Assembly: GCA_965276665.1 (NCBI GenBank)
Contig: OZ255620.1
Span: 2,480,001-2,544,000 of the forward strand
Length of the DNA stretch: 64,000 nt
Source: CAWGJC01 sp965276665
Lineage (GTDB): Bacteria > Pseudomonadota > Alphaproteobacteria > Acetobacterales > Acetobacteraceae
Direction of reading: 5' to 3'
The position numbers and the translations under genes were made by a program. Shown here in pieces: positions 34,985 through 43,850 of the stretch. The notes beneath the pieces were generated by a model that saw nothing but the letters and a program-made list of their open reading frames with translations, did not search any database and was not told where the DNA came from. Positions within the stretch are counted from its first letter, which is position 1. The number at the start of each line of letters is the position of its first letter.

Positions 34985-35232
34985 GAGCCCGTTTGAGAAT
35001 GCTACCAGGCCGGCCATCCAACGCGGCTTTCCGCGCTTGCGGTGCTCACGGCCCCACAAGGCCGCGCCGCTCCGGTTCTCGAAAACCACGCCGGATGATT
35101 CGGCCTAGAGCCTGTTCCGTTCGCATGCGCTCACTGCACAGGCTCTGGCTCTCGGTTTTGGCGAGCATCTTTATCCGCTCGAACGATTCCGTTCGAACGA
35201 ATGATGCTCTAGCGCATTCTCAAACGGGCTCT
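34984..35232. mobile_element. MITE-like element with 19 bp terminal inverted repeats
   Basis: Perfect 19 bp inverted repeats AGAGCCCGTTTGAGAATGC (34984-35002) and its complement (35214-35232) enclose 211 bases. The interior has no ORF. It contains a complete 108 bp copy of the family-2 repeat directly against the right terminal repeat. A non-autonomous transposable element is the simplest reading; no transposase is nearby to confirm it. Confidence 0.6.
35105..35212. repeat. 108 bp CTAG-bounded repeat (family 2, copy 1)
   Basis: Begins CTAGAGCCTGT and ends GATGATGCTCTAG, so its tips are inverted. It contains an internal stem AGAGCCTGT/ACAGGCTCT and a palindromic CGTTCGAACG. It matches copy 2 (60150-60257) over the full 108 bases with about five mismatches and no gaps. 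Confidence 0.9.
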
Positions 35233-35376
35233 GAAAGGCTGTCTGGAACCGTGGTCCGAGCCGCCAGCTGGCGTGATTGTCCGAGCCTCGGCGCGGAGCG
35301 GCCTTGCTGGCCGTGAGCCTCGGCGCACAGGAAAAGCGTGTCAGATGGCCGCCGGAGCGCGTTTCCGGACGCCCTT

Positions 35377-36468
35377 TCAGGCCGGCAGCGCGTCCAGCGT
35401 GGCGGGCTCGTGGATCGGGCAGCCATTCCGCCCGGCGCGGAATGCCTCCGACATCTCATAGGCCGGCTTGCGCGAGCGCATGACGCCGCCGAGCGGGCGA
35501 TGCGCCGCAAGACCGTGCCAGGGGCTGAACGCCAGCCCGTCATCCACCGCCGCCGAGCGCGCCTCGCTCCAGGAAGGCTGCGGCTCGACGACGATGCGCG
35601 CCACCGGCACGTAGGGGCTCTCCGCCTCGGGCCACGGCACCGAGGCGTCCTCGACCGGCATCGTCTCGCGATTCGTGCAGAGCTGCACCCGCACTTCCCA
35701 CACGCCGGTCTCGTTGGCGAAGAAATCGCGCACCGCGTCGCGCAGCGCATCCGGATGGCCGCTCACCGCGACGGGCGCGTCTTTCAGCGCGGTGAGCGCC
35801 GGGGAAAACGGCGCGACGCTGAGCTTGGCGACATACGGGCCGTAGAGGAACGGCACCATCGTGTAGAAGGTCTCGCCCAGCACATTCGTCGCCGGATGGC
35901 CGCCCATCGACTTCAAGGTCGCGCTCTGCCCGCCCACCGCCTCGAGCACGCTCTCCGCGCCGCGCATCACAGTGGAAAGCGCCTTCTTGAACACCTGCGG
36001 CGTGTCGGTCGTTTTCGCCAGCGTCTTCAGCGTGCCGAGGAACGCCTTCGGGTTCGGTGCGACGAAAGCCGGCGCATTCTGCATCACGAAATCCTGTGTC
36101 TTGCCCTCCGCGCCCGGCAAACGCTCGCCTTCCACGCCGATGATCTTCAGCGCGAGACCGCGCGGCGTGGAGACGCTGTCGTCGAGGATGTCGCCCGGAT
36201 TGGTGGAAAAGCGCAGCACCACCGGATAGGTGCCGGGCTTGGCGAACGCACCCTGCGCCAGCGCCTCGGGAAGCCCGCCGAGCACGCGCATCTCGCCCTG
36301 CAGCAGGCCATGGCTCTTCGCATGCACGCTGCGCACCGCGTGGCCGTAATCCTTGTACGTGGTCTCGAGGATTTTGTGCATCGTCTCGACCAGCTCGCGC
36401 GTGGTCTCCGCCTCATCGGGGGCGACTGTCTCGAAGGACGGATCGAAACGCAGCGGGGTGCCGGCCAT
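35377..36468 (-). CDS. Catalase-like haem protein (y4iL/SrpA type)
   Basis: 363 residues of the minimal catalase-fold family. The start MAGTPLRFDPSFE at 36468 is taken; the open frame upstream has no homology. Core features are the distal region with HAKSHGLLQGEMRV (about 48-61), the RFSTNPGDIL segment, NAPAFVAPNPKAF and the C-terminal AFSPWHGLAAHRPLGGVMR. The proximal Tyr-containing motif of true catalases is not clearly preserved, so peroxidase or another haem function is possible. It is divergent from the lipoprotein esterase. Confidence 0.85.
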   Translation of the reverse strand: MAGTPLRFDPSFETVAPDEAETTRELVETMHKILETTYKDYGHAVRSVHAKSHGLLQGEMRVLGGLPEALAQGAFAKPGTYPVVLRFSTNPGDILDDSVSTPRGLALKIIGVEGERLPGAEGKTQDFVMQNAPAFVAPNPKAFLGTLKTLAKTTDTPQVFKKALSTVMRGAESVLEAVGGQSATLKSMGGHPATNVLGETFYTMVPFLYGPYVAKLSVAPFSPALTALKDAPVAVSGHPDALRDAVRDFFANETGVWEVRVQLCTNRETMPVEDASVPWPEAESPYVPVARIVVEPQPSWSEARSAAVDDGLAFSPWHGLAAHRPLGGVMRSRKPAYEMSEAFRAGRNGCPIHEPATLDALPA

Positions 36469-36593
36469 GAGATTGCCTTTTCTGATGCCACGGCGCAGGA
36501 GCGTCCGGAACCGGACACACGTTCCCGTTATTCCGCAACACACCCGCGAATTGATCGTATTCACGGTAGCGAAACGGGAAGTCCGGACAAATC

Positions 36594-37688
36594 ATGTCAC
36601 CAACGCGCGTGCTGGCCGCCATCGCAACCACCGCCGTGCTGGCCGGATGCCAGTCCGCGCCGCCACCGCCCGACCCGACCGGGCGCGCCGATGCCGAGAT
36701 GACGCGCGTGCTCGCGGAATTGCAGACGCTCGGCGCGCAACCGGTGCAGAAACTCACCGTCGCCGAGGCGCGCAGCCAGGCATCGGCGGGGGATGCGGCG
36801 CAGCAGGTCGCGAAGCAGATGGGCATGGCGCCGATCCCGATCGCCAAGGTCACGGATATCCAGCTGGCCGGCGGCGATGGCGCGATGCTCCCGGCGCGCA
36901 TCTACGATCCGCAGACCGCGCATGGTCCGGCGCCGGTGATCGTCTACTTCCATGGCGGCGGCTGGGTCACCGGCACGCTCGACACCTATGATGCGAGCGA
37001 CCGCGCGCTCGCCGCCGGCACCGGGGCGATCGTGGTTTCCGTGGCCTATCGCCTCGCCCCGGAAAACAAATTCCCGATCGCCAATGACGATGCCGACGCC
37101 GCTTATCAATGGGTGACGCAGAACGCCGCGTCATTCGGCGGCGATCCGAAGCAGGTGGCGCTCGCCGGCGAAAGCGCGGGCGGCAATCTCGCGATCGACA
37201 CCGCGATCTGGGCGCGCGACAAGCACGTGCAGATGCCGGTATCCGAACTTCTCGTCTATCCCGTGGTCGGCACCGACACCGACACGCCATCCTACCAGGA
37301 AACCGTCAACGCCAAGCCGCTCAACCGCGCGGCGATCCTCTGGTATGTCGCGCATTACACGAGCGGCCCGCAGGATCTGCAGGACCCCCGGCTGAACGTG
37401 GTCGGCAAGGCCGATCTGCGCGGCCTGCCGCCCACCACCATCGTCTCCGCCGAGATCGACCCGCTGCGCTCGGAAGGCGAGGCGATCGCCGCCAAGATGC
37501 AGGCGGCCGGCGTGGACGTGCAGCAGCGCACCTTTCCCGGCGTCACGCACGAGTTCTTCGGCATGGGACAGGTCGTCGGTCAGGCCAAGCTGGCCGAGGA
37601 TTTCGCGATCACCCGGCTGAAGGCCTCCTTCGTGCAGCCGGCAGCGCCGATGCCGATGCGCCGCCCGCTTGCCTATCGGCGCCGGTGA
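36594..37688 (+). CDS. Lipoprotein alpha/beta hydrolase (HSL-type esterase)
   Basis: A 364-residue esterase of the hormone-sensitive-lipase family. The lipobox LAGC places the mature N-terminus at about Cys19, so it is membrane-anchored on the periplasmic side. HGGGW (oxyanion hole, about 122-126), the nucleophile GESAGG (about 197-202), Asp in SAEIDPLRSEG and His in GVTHEFFG complete the triad. It acts on short-chain acyl esters in related proteins. The C-terminus ends in a basic tail. The upstream 125 bases are shared with the catalase-like gene. Confidence 0.9.
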   Translation: MSPTRVLAAIATTAVLAGCQSAPPPPDPTGRADAEMTRVLAELQTLGAQPVQKLTVAEARSQASAGDAAQQVAKQMGMAPIPIAKVTDIQLAGGDGAMLPARIYDPQTAHGPAPVIVYFHGGGWVTGTLDTYDASDRALAAGTGAIVVSVAYRLAPENKFPIANDDADAAYQWVTQNAASFGGDPKQVALAGESAGGNLAIDTAIWARDKHVQMPVSELLVYPVVGTDTDTPSYQETVNAKPLNRAAILWYVAHYTSGPQDLQDPRLNVVGKADLRGLPPTTIVSAEIDPLRSEGEAIAAKMQAAGVDVQQRTFPGVTHEFFGMGQVVGQAKLAEDFAITRLKASFVQPAAPMPMRRPLAYRRR

Positions 37689-37703
37689 ACCGGCGGCCGG
37701 GCA

Positions 37704-38054
37704 TCACCGGTGCGCCAGGATGTTGACCAGCCGCCCGAAAGGATCGCGAACGAAAAACCGCCTGACGCCCCAGGGCTCGTCAACCGGCCCGTATTCAATG
37801 GCGAACCCGCCGACACAGGCGCGGCCATGGACCGCGTCGAGATCATCCACCTCGACGGAAATATCCGGCACCTGCGTACCCGACCCGCCCTCGGAGGCAA
37901 TGCTGATCTGCGGCGCCGCGCTGCCCCTATCCGCAAACGTCACGATCCAGCCAAGATCCATCGCCACCCGCATGCCCAGCACGTCCTGATAGAAGGCGTG
38001 CGCAGCCCCGGGCCGCGCGGCCGCGATATTCGCCACGATGCGCCTCACCGCCAT
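37704..38054 (-). CDS. VOC-family (glyoxalase/bleomycin-resistance fold) protein
   Basis: 116 residues forming one pair of beta-alpha-beta-beta-beta modules. FYQDVLGMRVAMDLGWIVTF is the first half and VRRFFVRDPFGRLVNILAHR the second. Metal-ligand positions are not all clear, so the activity is unknown. The start at 38054 has a strong AGGAGG about 7 bases upstream. A very long hairpin (38077-38178) lies just upstream of this ribosome-binding site. Confidence 0.87.
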   Translation of the reverse strand: MAVRRIVANIAAARPGAAHAFYQDVLGMRVAMDLGWIVTFADRGSAAPQISIASEGGSGTQVPDISVEVDDLDAVHGRACVGGFAIEYGPVDEPWGVRRFFVRDPFGRLVNILAHR

Positions 38055-38076
38055 CAATCCGCCTCCTATCGCATTT

Positions 38077-38178
38077 TCGGTGGAGTCGGCGCCGGCCCTC
38101 GCCTCCACCCGGCCCCCATCGGTAGTATACTTTCGTTGGGGGCCGGGTGGGGGCGAGGGCCGGCGCCGACTCCACCGA
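38077..38178. repeat. 42 bp-arm inverted repeat (giant hairpin)
   Basis: Arm 38077-38118 and arm 38137-38178 are complementary at 41 of 42 positions, and the one exception could form a G-U pair on one strand. The 18-base loop contains AGTATACT. Short outer arms GCATTTT/AAAATGC add to the stem. It lies between the CDF transporter stop and the VOC start, both on the minus strand. No T-run follows, so it is not a typical intrinsic terminator. Confidence 0.9.
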
Positions 38179-38199
38179 AGATGAAAATGCTCCAGATGG

Positions 38200-39087
38200 T
38201 CAAACCACCGGCACGCCGCGCCGCTTGGCCTTGTCCTCCGGCTCGACATGGATCGTCACCACCAGCCCCTCCATCTCGCTGCGCAACCGCGCCTCGATGC
38301 GGTCGCAGATCGCGTGCGACTCCGCCACCCGCATGTCGCCGGGCACGACGAGATGAAAATCCAGGAAGGTGATGCGGCCGGCATGGCGGGTGCGCAGATC
38401 ATGCGCCTCGATCGCGCCTTGCGCATTCTCGCTGACCAACGCGCGGATGCGGGCGACGACCGCCGGCGGCGGCGCCTGATCCATCAGCCCGCTGACCGAA
38501 TCACGCATCAGGCGCAGCCCGGTCCACAGGATATAGACGGCGACCGCCGCCGCGATCAGCGGATCGAGCCGGGTCAAGCCGGTGGCGAGCTGCAGCGCCA
38601 ATCCGGCAACGATGCCGATCCCCGACACCACATCGGTGAGCAGATGCCGTCCATCCGCGCTCAGCGTCGGCGAACGTTCGCGCGCGCCCGCCCGCATCAG
38701 CAGCGCCGCCCAGACAGCATTCAGCGCGGTTCCCGCGGCATTCAACGCAAGACCCCGCAGCGGCAGATCAAGCGCGCGCCGCACCTCCCACGTCGCCCAG
38801 GCATGCTGCAGAATCTGCAAGGCGGCGGCGATGATCAGCGCGCCCTCGATCACCGCCGCGAAAAACTCCGCCTTGTCGTGACCATAAGGATGGTTGTCGT
38901 CCGCCGGCTGCGCGGCGAAATGCAGCGCACCCACCGCCACGCAGCCGGCCAGCACATTCACCACCGTCTCCAGCGCGTCCGAATACAGCGCGGCACTGCC
39001 GGTGATCCACCACGCCGCACCCTTCAGCGCGAGCACGATCAACCCGAGCACGACACTGCCCACCGCAATTTGCTGCGCCCGTCGCAA
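38200..39087 (-). CDS. Cation diffusion facilitator transporter
   Basis: A 295-residue inner-membrane divalent-metal/proton antiporter. The membrane metal site is formed by YSDALETVVN (helix 2, Asp37) and GRHLLTDVVSG (helix 5, His and Asp). The HPYGHDKAEFF loop (about 66-76) is characteristic of the family. The C-terminal cytoplasmic domain (about 205-290) contains HDLRTRHAGRITFLDFHLVV and H-rich positions that bind regulatory metal. The ion (Zn, Fe, Mn or Co) cannot be fixed from motifs. Confidence 0.93.
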   Translation of the reverse strand: MRRAQQIAVGSVVLGLIVLALKGAAWWITGSAALYSDALETVVNVLAGCVAVGALHFAAQPADDNHPYGHDKAEFFAAVIEGALIIAAALQILQHAWATWEVRRALDLPLRGLALNAAGTALNAVWAALLMRAGARERSPTLSADGRHLLTDVVSGIGIVAGLALQLATGLTRLDPLIAAAVAVYILWTGLRLMRDSVSGLMDQAPPPAVVARIRALVSENAQGAIEAHDLRTRHAGRITFLDFHLVVPGDMRVAESHAICDRIEARLRSEMEGLVVTIHVEPEDKAKRRGVPVV

Positions 39088-39154
39088 AACTCTCCTCCGA
39101 AAGCGAGGGCGCTCCTAGCAGGCACAGACGGAGTAGACCAGGGTTCGAATCTCT

Positions 39155-39358
39155 GAAGGCCAGGGGCTCTGCCCCTGGACCCCGCTAAGGGCGGTCGCCC
39201 TTAGAACCCGTTCGGCGCTTCGCGCGGCGCGGCAGCGTTGCGGGGATTGCGCCGGCGCCTGTGATGTCCCGAGGTGGTGACTGCGCTTCGCGCGAAGCGC
39301 AAGTAAAGGGTTCTAAGGGTGACTACCCTTAGCGGGATCCAGGGGCAGAGCCCCTGGG
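39155..39358. repeat. Inverted pair of GC hairpin repeats (family 1, locus D)
   Basis: Left unit 39155-39210 and right unit 39308-39358, with the central palindrome GCGCTTCGCGCGAAGCGC at 39283-39300. Each unit ends with an inner CTAAGGG/CCCTTAG stem. The right unit lies 11 bases from the metH stop codon (minus strand). The stretch 39088-39368 contains nothing else recognisable. Confidence 0.9.
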
Positions 39359-39368
39359 AAAACAACCG

Positions 39369-42300
39369 TCAAACCGAAAAATACTTAGCATGGCTGTTCA
39401 GCACGACGATGGCGCTGGTGGATTGTTCCGGGTGGAGCTGCCATTCGTCGGAGAGGGTGATGCCGAGACGGTCCGCGCCGAGGAGCGGCAGGAGCTTGGC
39501 CTGGTCGGCGAGTTCCGGGCAGGCCGGGTAGCCGAAGGAGTAGCGCGAGCCGCGATAGGATTGTCCGAGCATCTTCTCCATGTCGCGGTCGTCCTCGGCG
39601 GCGAAGCCGAGCTCGGCGCGGATGCGCTTGTGCGTGTATTCCGCCATCGCCTCGGCCATCTCGACCGAGAGCCCGTGCAGATAGAGGTAATCCTGGTAGC
39701 GGTTCTCCTCGAACCACACCCGCGCGACATCGGAGGCTTTCTGCCCGACGGTGACCACCTGCAAGCCGATGACGTCGCGGGTGTCGTCATCGACGTCGCG
39801 GAAGAAATCGGCGATGCACTCGCCGTCCTCCTTCGGTTGGCGCGGCAGCGAGAAGCGGGCGATTTCCGTGGTGCCGTCCGGCTCGAAAAGGATGAGGTCG
39901 TTGCCCTGCCCGGCCGCCTTCCAATAGCCGTAGGAGGCGCGCGGGCGGAGAATGTCGTCGGCGTCGCAGAGTGCCAGCATGCGCTTCATCACCGGGCGCA
40001 GTTCCTGCTTCGCCCAGCCGAGGAAGTCGTCCAGCGTGCGGCCCTGTTTGCGGAAGCCCCATTGAAATTGATAGAGGCTGCGTTCGTTGAGGAAGGGCAC
40101 GATGGCTTTCGCCGCCGATTCGAGCGTGCGCGCGCCCCAGAAGGGCGGCTCGATCGCCGGCTGGTCGGCGGTGAGGCGGCGACGGCGCGCCTGCACGGCG
40201 GCGAGATCGACCGGGCGGAAGGCGCGGGCGTCGGCCTGGCCGAGCGTGCGGCTCTGGTTGCGCGCCTTGCCGCGGCGGCGCGATTGCGCGGCGGCGAGGT
40301 AGTCGTCGAACCCGTTGCCCATCACCTTGTCCATCAGATTGAGCCCGTCGAACGCGTCGCGCGCGTAGGCGACGCGCCCGCTCGCATAGGCGCGCACGCA
40401 ATCCTCCTCGACGTAGTTGCGGGTGAGCGCCGCGCCGCCGAGCACCACCGGGATTTCGAGCCCCTGGCGGGACATCTCCTCGAGATTCTCCCGCATAACC
40501 ACGGTGGATTTCACCAGCAGGCCGGACATGCCGATCGCGTGCGCGCGGTGCTCGCGCGCGGCGGTCACCATGTCGGCGAGCGGCACCTTGATGCCGAGGT
40601 TGACGACGCGGTAGCCGTTATTGGTGAGGATGATGTCGACGAGGTTCTTGCCGATATCGTGCACGTCGCCCTTCACCGTGGCGAGCACGATGGTGCCTTT
40701 CTCCGAGCCTTCCTCGCGCTCCATGAACGGTTCGAGATAGGCGACCGCGGCCTTCATCGTCTCGGCGCTCTGCAGCACGAAGGGAAGCTGCATCTTGCCG
40801 GCGCCGAACAGCTCGCCCACCACCTTCATGCCGTCGAGCAGCAGCGTGTTGATGATGTCGAGCGGCGGGTGCGATTTCAGCGCGAGCGCGAGATCATCGG
40901 CCAGCCCCTTGCGGTCGCCGTCGACGATGCGGTCCTTGAGCCGTCCCTCCACCGTCTCGGCGCGAACTTTGCGCGTCGCGTCCGCGAGCTTGCGGTCGGC
41001 GAACAGCTCCAGGATGCGCTGCAGCGGATCGTAGCCCTCGCGGCGGCGGTCGAAGATCAGATCCTCGGCCACCTTCACCTCCTCGGGCGGGATCAGGTGC
41101 AGCGGCCGGATCTTGCTGACATGCACGATCGCGCCGGTCATGCCGGCGCGCACCGCATGGTCGAGGAACACCGAGTTCAGCACCGCGCGCGCCGCCGGGT
41201 TGAGACCGAAGCTCACATTCGACAGGCCGAGCATGATCTGGATGTCGGGGAATTTCGCGCGGATCGCCGCGATGCCTTCCAGCGTCCATTGCGCGAGCTT
41301 GCGGTCGTCCTCGTTGCCGGTGGCGACGGTGAAGGTCAGCGGGTCGATCAGCAGATCGGATTGCGGAAGGCCGTGACGCGCGCAGGCGAAATCGACGAGT
41401 CGCTCGGCGACCGCGAGCTTGCGTTCCGCGCTCTTCGCCATGCCTTCCTCGTCGATGGTGAGCGCGATCACCGCCGCGCCGAAGCGGCGCGCGAGGATCA
41501 GACGGGCTTCCGCCGCCGCCTCGCCATCCTCGAAATTGATCGAATTGATGATCGGCTTGCCGCCGTGCAGCTTCAGCGCCGCCTCGATCACCGGCGTCTC
41601 GGTGCTGTCGATCACCAGCGGCGAGTTCACCGAGGAGGTGAAGCGGCGGATCACCTCGCCCATCTCGGCCATCTCGTCGCGGCCGACGAAGGCGGTGCAG
41701 ACATCGAGGCTGTTCGAGCCCTCGGCCAGCTGCTCGCGCGCCATCGCGACGCAGCCATCCCAGTCGCCGGCTTCCTGCAGCGCGCGCCATTTCTTCGAGC
41801 CGTTGGCGTTGCACCGCTCGCCGATCGAGAAATACGCGTTCTCCTGGCGGAGCGGCACCTGGCCGTAGAGGCTGGCGACCGAGGGCACCCAGAGGGATCT
41901 CCGCGCGACCGGCGCCGGGCGGTATTCGCCGCGCCGCTGGAGCATCGCGTCGAGCGCCGCGACATGCGGCGTGTCGGTGCCGCAGCAGCCGCCGATCAGG
42001 TTGATGCCGTCCTCGGCCACGAAGCGCTCCATCCAACTCGCGAGATCGGCGGGCGAGAGCGGATAATGCGTGACGCCGTCGACGAGCTCGGGCAGCCCGG
42101 CATTCGGCAGCACGGAGAGCATGCCCGGCCAGTTCGCCGCCAGCCAGCGCACGTGCTCGGCCATCTCCTGCGGCCCGGTCGCGCAGTTGAGCCCGATCAG
42201 CGTCACGTCGAGCGCGTGCACCACCGTCGCCGCCGCGGCGATGTCCGGCCCGACGAGCAGCGTGCCGGTGGTCTCGACGGTGACCTGCACGAAGATCGGC

Positions 42301-42854
42301 GTGTCGGTCCGCGCCTCGGCGCGCGCCAGCTTGGCGCCGTTCACCGCCGCCTTGATCTGCAGCGTGTCCTGGCAGGTCTCGATCAGGATCGCATCGACGC
42401 CGCCCTCGATCAGCCCGCGCGACTGCTCGGCCAGCGCCGCCTCCAGCACGTCGTATTCGACATTGCCGAGCGAGGGCAGCTTGGTGCCCGGCCCGATGCT
42501 GCCGATCACGTAGCGGTCGCGGCCATCGGCGAACTGCTCCGCCGCCTCGCGCGCCAGCTCGGCGCCGCGGCGGTTGATCTCGCGCGCGCGCTCCGCCATG
42601 TCGAATTCGCCGAGCGTGATCGGGGAGGCGCCGAACGTGTTGGTCTCGACGCAATCGGCGCCCGCCTCGAAATAGCCGCGATGGATGTCGCGCACGAGAT
42701 CGGGGCGCGACAGGCTCAGCATGTCGGTGCAGTTCTCGCGCCCCCAGTAATCCGCCTCGACATCGAGGGTGAGCGCCTGCACGCGCGTGCCCATCGCGCC
42801 ATCGGCCAGCAGCACGCGGTCGTGCAGCGCATCGAGCAGGGCGGGACGGGTCAT
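39369..42854 (-). CDS. metH: Cobalamin-dependent methionine synthase
   Basis: 1161 residues, all four MetH modules present. The homocysteine domain has zinc ligands in LNCATG and Cys290/Cys291 (GGCCGTDTPH). The methyltetrahydrofolate domain begins near FSIGERCNANGSKKW. The B12 module has the cap region and DVHDIGK with His732 as lower axial ligand. The C-terminal SAM/reactivation domain (about 880-1150) includes the RASYGYWKAAGQGN and YRGSRYSFGYPACPEL patches. The start at 42854 overlaps the upstream regulator/methyltransferase by 4 bases (ATGA). It makes methionine from homocysteine. Confidence 0.98.
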   Translation of the reverse strand: MTRPALLDALHDRVLLADGAMGTRVQALTLDVEADYWGRENCTDMLSLSRPDLVRDIHRGYFEAGADCVETNTFGASPITLGEFDMAERAREINRRGAELAREAAEQFADGRDRYVIGSIGPGTKLPSLGNVEYDVLEAALAEQSRGLIEGGVDAILIETCQDTLQIKAAVNGAKLARAEARTDTPIFVQVTVETTGTLLVGPDIAAAATVVHALDVTLIGLNCATGPQEMAEHVRWLAANWPGMLSVLPNAGLPELVDGVTHYPLSPADLASWMERFVAEDGINLIGGCCGTDTPHVAALDAMLQRRGEYRPAPVARRSLWVPSVASLYGQVPLRQENAYFSIGERCNANGSKKWRALQEAGDWDGCVAMAREQLAEGSNSLDVCTAFVGRDEMAEMGEVIRRFTSSVNSPLVIDSTETPVIEAALKLHGGKPIINSINFEDGEAAAEARLILARRFGAAVIALTIDEEGMAKSAERKLAVAERLVDFACARHGLPQSDLLIDPLTFTVATGNEDDRKLAQWTLEGIAAIRAKFPDIQIMLGLSNVSFGLNPAARAVLNSVFLDHAVRAGMTGAIVHVSKIRPLHLIPPEEVKVAEDLIFDRRREGYDPLQRILELFADRKLADATRKVRAETVEGRLKDRIVDGDRKGLADDLALALKSHPPLDIINTLLLDGMKVVGELFGAGKMQLPFVLQSAETMKAAVAYLEPFMEREEGSEKGTIVLATVKGDVHDIGKNLVDIILTNNGYRVVNLGIKVPLADMVTAAREHRAHAIGMSGLLVKSTVVMRENLEEMSRQGLEIPVVLGGAALTRNYVEEDCVRAYASGRVAYARDAFDGLNLMDKVMGNGFDDYLAAAQSRRRGKARNQSRTLGQADARAFRPVDLAAVQARRRRLTADQPAIEPPFWGARTLESAAKAIVPFLNERSLYQFQWGFRKQGRTLDDFLGWAKQELRPVMKRMLALCDADDILRPRASYGYWKAAGQGNDLILFEPDGTTEIARFSLPRQPKEDGECIADFFRDVDDDTRDVIGLQVVTVGQKASDVARVWFEENRYQDYLYLHGLSVEMAEAMAEYTHKRIRAELGFAAEDDRDMEKMLGQSYRGSRYSFGYPACPELADQAKLLPLLGADRLGITLSDEWQLHPEQSTSAIVVLNSHAKYFSV

Positions 42855-43810
42855 GCGGATACCTCGAGGGATGCGTGCGTGTCGGCGGCCGCGGGGGCGG
42901 CGGCGAGCCAGAGTTTGGTCACCAGCCGGCCGGGAACCGCGTCGCCGCGCAGGGGGAGAAGGCCGGCGGTGGCGAACAGCGCCGCGACCGCCGCGTCGGA
43001 GAAGCCCGGCCAGCGATGCGCGAGCGCCGCATCCGTCTCGCCCGGCGCGTGCGGGGCGAGATCGACGACGAGCAGAACCCCGGCGGGCCGCAGCACCCGC
43101 GCGGCCTCGGCGAGCACGGCCGCCGGGTCCTCCGCGTAATGCAGCACCATCTGCAGCACCACCGCGTCGTAGCCACGCTCGGCGAGCGGCAGGTTGTACA
43201 TGTCCGCCTGCCGGACCGCGCAATGCGAGAGGCCGGCGAGGCGGGCGCGGGCGAGCGCCAGCATCTGCCGGCTGGCATCGATGCCGAGCCCGCTGGCGAT
43301 GCGCGGCGCCAGCAATTCGAGCAGCCGGCCGGTGCCGGTGCCGATATCGAGCAGCCGGTCGAGTTTTGGCGGCAGCAGCGCGGCGAGCGCCGCCTCCACC
43401 GCCGCGCCCGGCAGGCCGAGCGCGCGCATCTCGTCCCAGTCGCCGCCGGCACGGCGGAAGCTCGCCGAGGCGGTGCGCGCGCGCTCGGAGAGCACGCGCG
43501 CCGCGCCCCGCCGGTCGGCGGCGAGCAGCGGGTCCTCCGCGTCGAGCCCGGCGAGCAGGTGGCGGGCGAACGCGGCCCCCTCCCCCTCCGCCAGGGTGAA
43601 CCACACATTCACCCCCTCGCGGCCGCGGGCGAGCAGCCCGGCATCGCAGAGCAGGCGGAGATGGCGGGAGAGGCGGGGCTGGGACTGGCCGAGAATCTCG
43701 GTCAGCTCGACCACGCAGAAGCTGCCGCGGGCGGCGAGCGCCAGCAGGCGGAGCCGCGTGGGCTCGGCGGCGGCGCGCAGCCGGGCGAGCAGAATGTCCA
43801 TCCCAGGCAT
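42851..43810 (-). CDS. ArsR-type HTH regulator fused to SAM methyltransferase (SahR-like)
   Basis: 319 residues. An ArsR winged helix occupies about 15-75 (ELTEILGQSQPRLSRHLRLL recognition helix). A class-I methyltransferase fold follows from about 140 with SAM motif DIGTGTG (155-161) and motif VLQMVLHYAEDP. Fusions of this type next to metH/metF are thought to sense S-adenosyl-homocysteine or SAM and control the methionine cycle (SahR group); I rely on context for that. It has a 4-base overlap with metH. A 22 bp palindrome (43823-43844) just upstream is a candidate autoregulatory operator. A second in-frame ATG lies 9 bases into the gene. Confidence 0.87.
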   Translation of the reverse strand: MPGMDILLARLRAAAEPTRLRLLALAARGSFCVVELTEILGQSQPRLSRHLRLLCDAGLLARGREGVNVWFTLAEGEGAAFARHLLAGLDAEDPLLAADRRGAARVLSERARTASASFRRAGGDWDEMRALGLPGAAVEAALAALLPPKLDRLLDIGTGTGRLLELLAPRIASGLGIDASRQMLALARARLAGLSHCAVRQADMYNLPLAERGYDAVVLQMVLHYAEDPAAVLAEAARVLRPAGVLLVVDLAPHAPGETDAALAHRWPGFSDAAVAALFATAGLLPLRGDAVPGRLVTKLWLAAAPAAADTHASLEVSA

Positions 43811-43822
43811 GGGCTTGCATGT

Positions 43823-43844
43823 GACATAAACATATCCTTATGTC
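43823..43844. promoter_or_regulatory. Candidate operator for the ArsR/methyltransferase regulator
   Basis: Perfect inverted repeat GACATAA-N8-TTATGTC, AT-rich against a very GC-rich background. It lies 13 bases upstream of the regulator start and 6 bases before the divergent small gene, so one bound protein could control both promoters. AT-rich dyads of this size are usual for ArsR-family dimers. Confidence 0.6.
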
Positions 43845-43850
43845 CAGCCG

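Noticed and set aside
39390..43139. Very long open frame on the plus strand opposite metH
   Set aside because: It is antisense to an unmistakable full-length metH; long antisense frames are expected at this GC bias. Its translation is Arg/His/Gly-rich without any family pattern.
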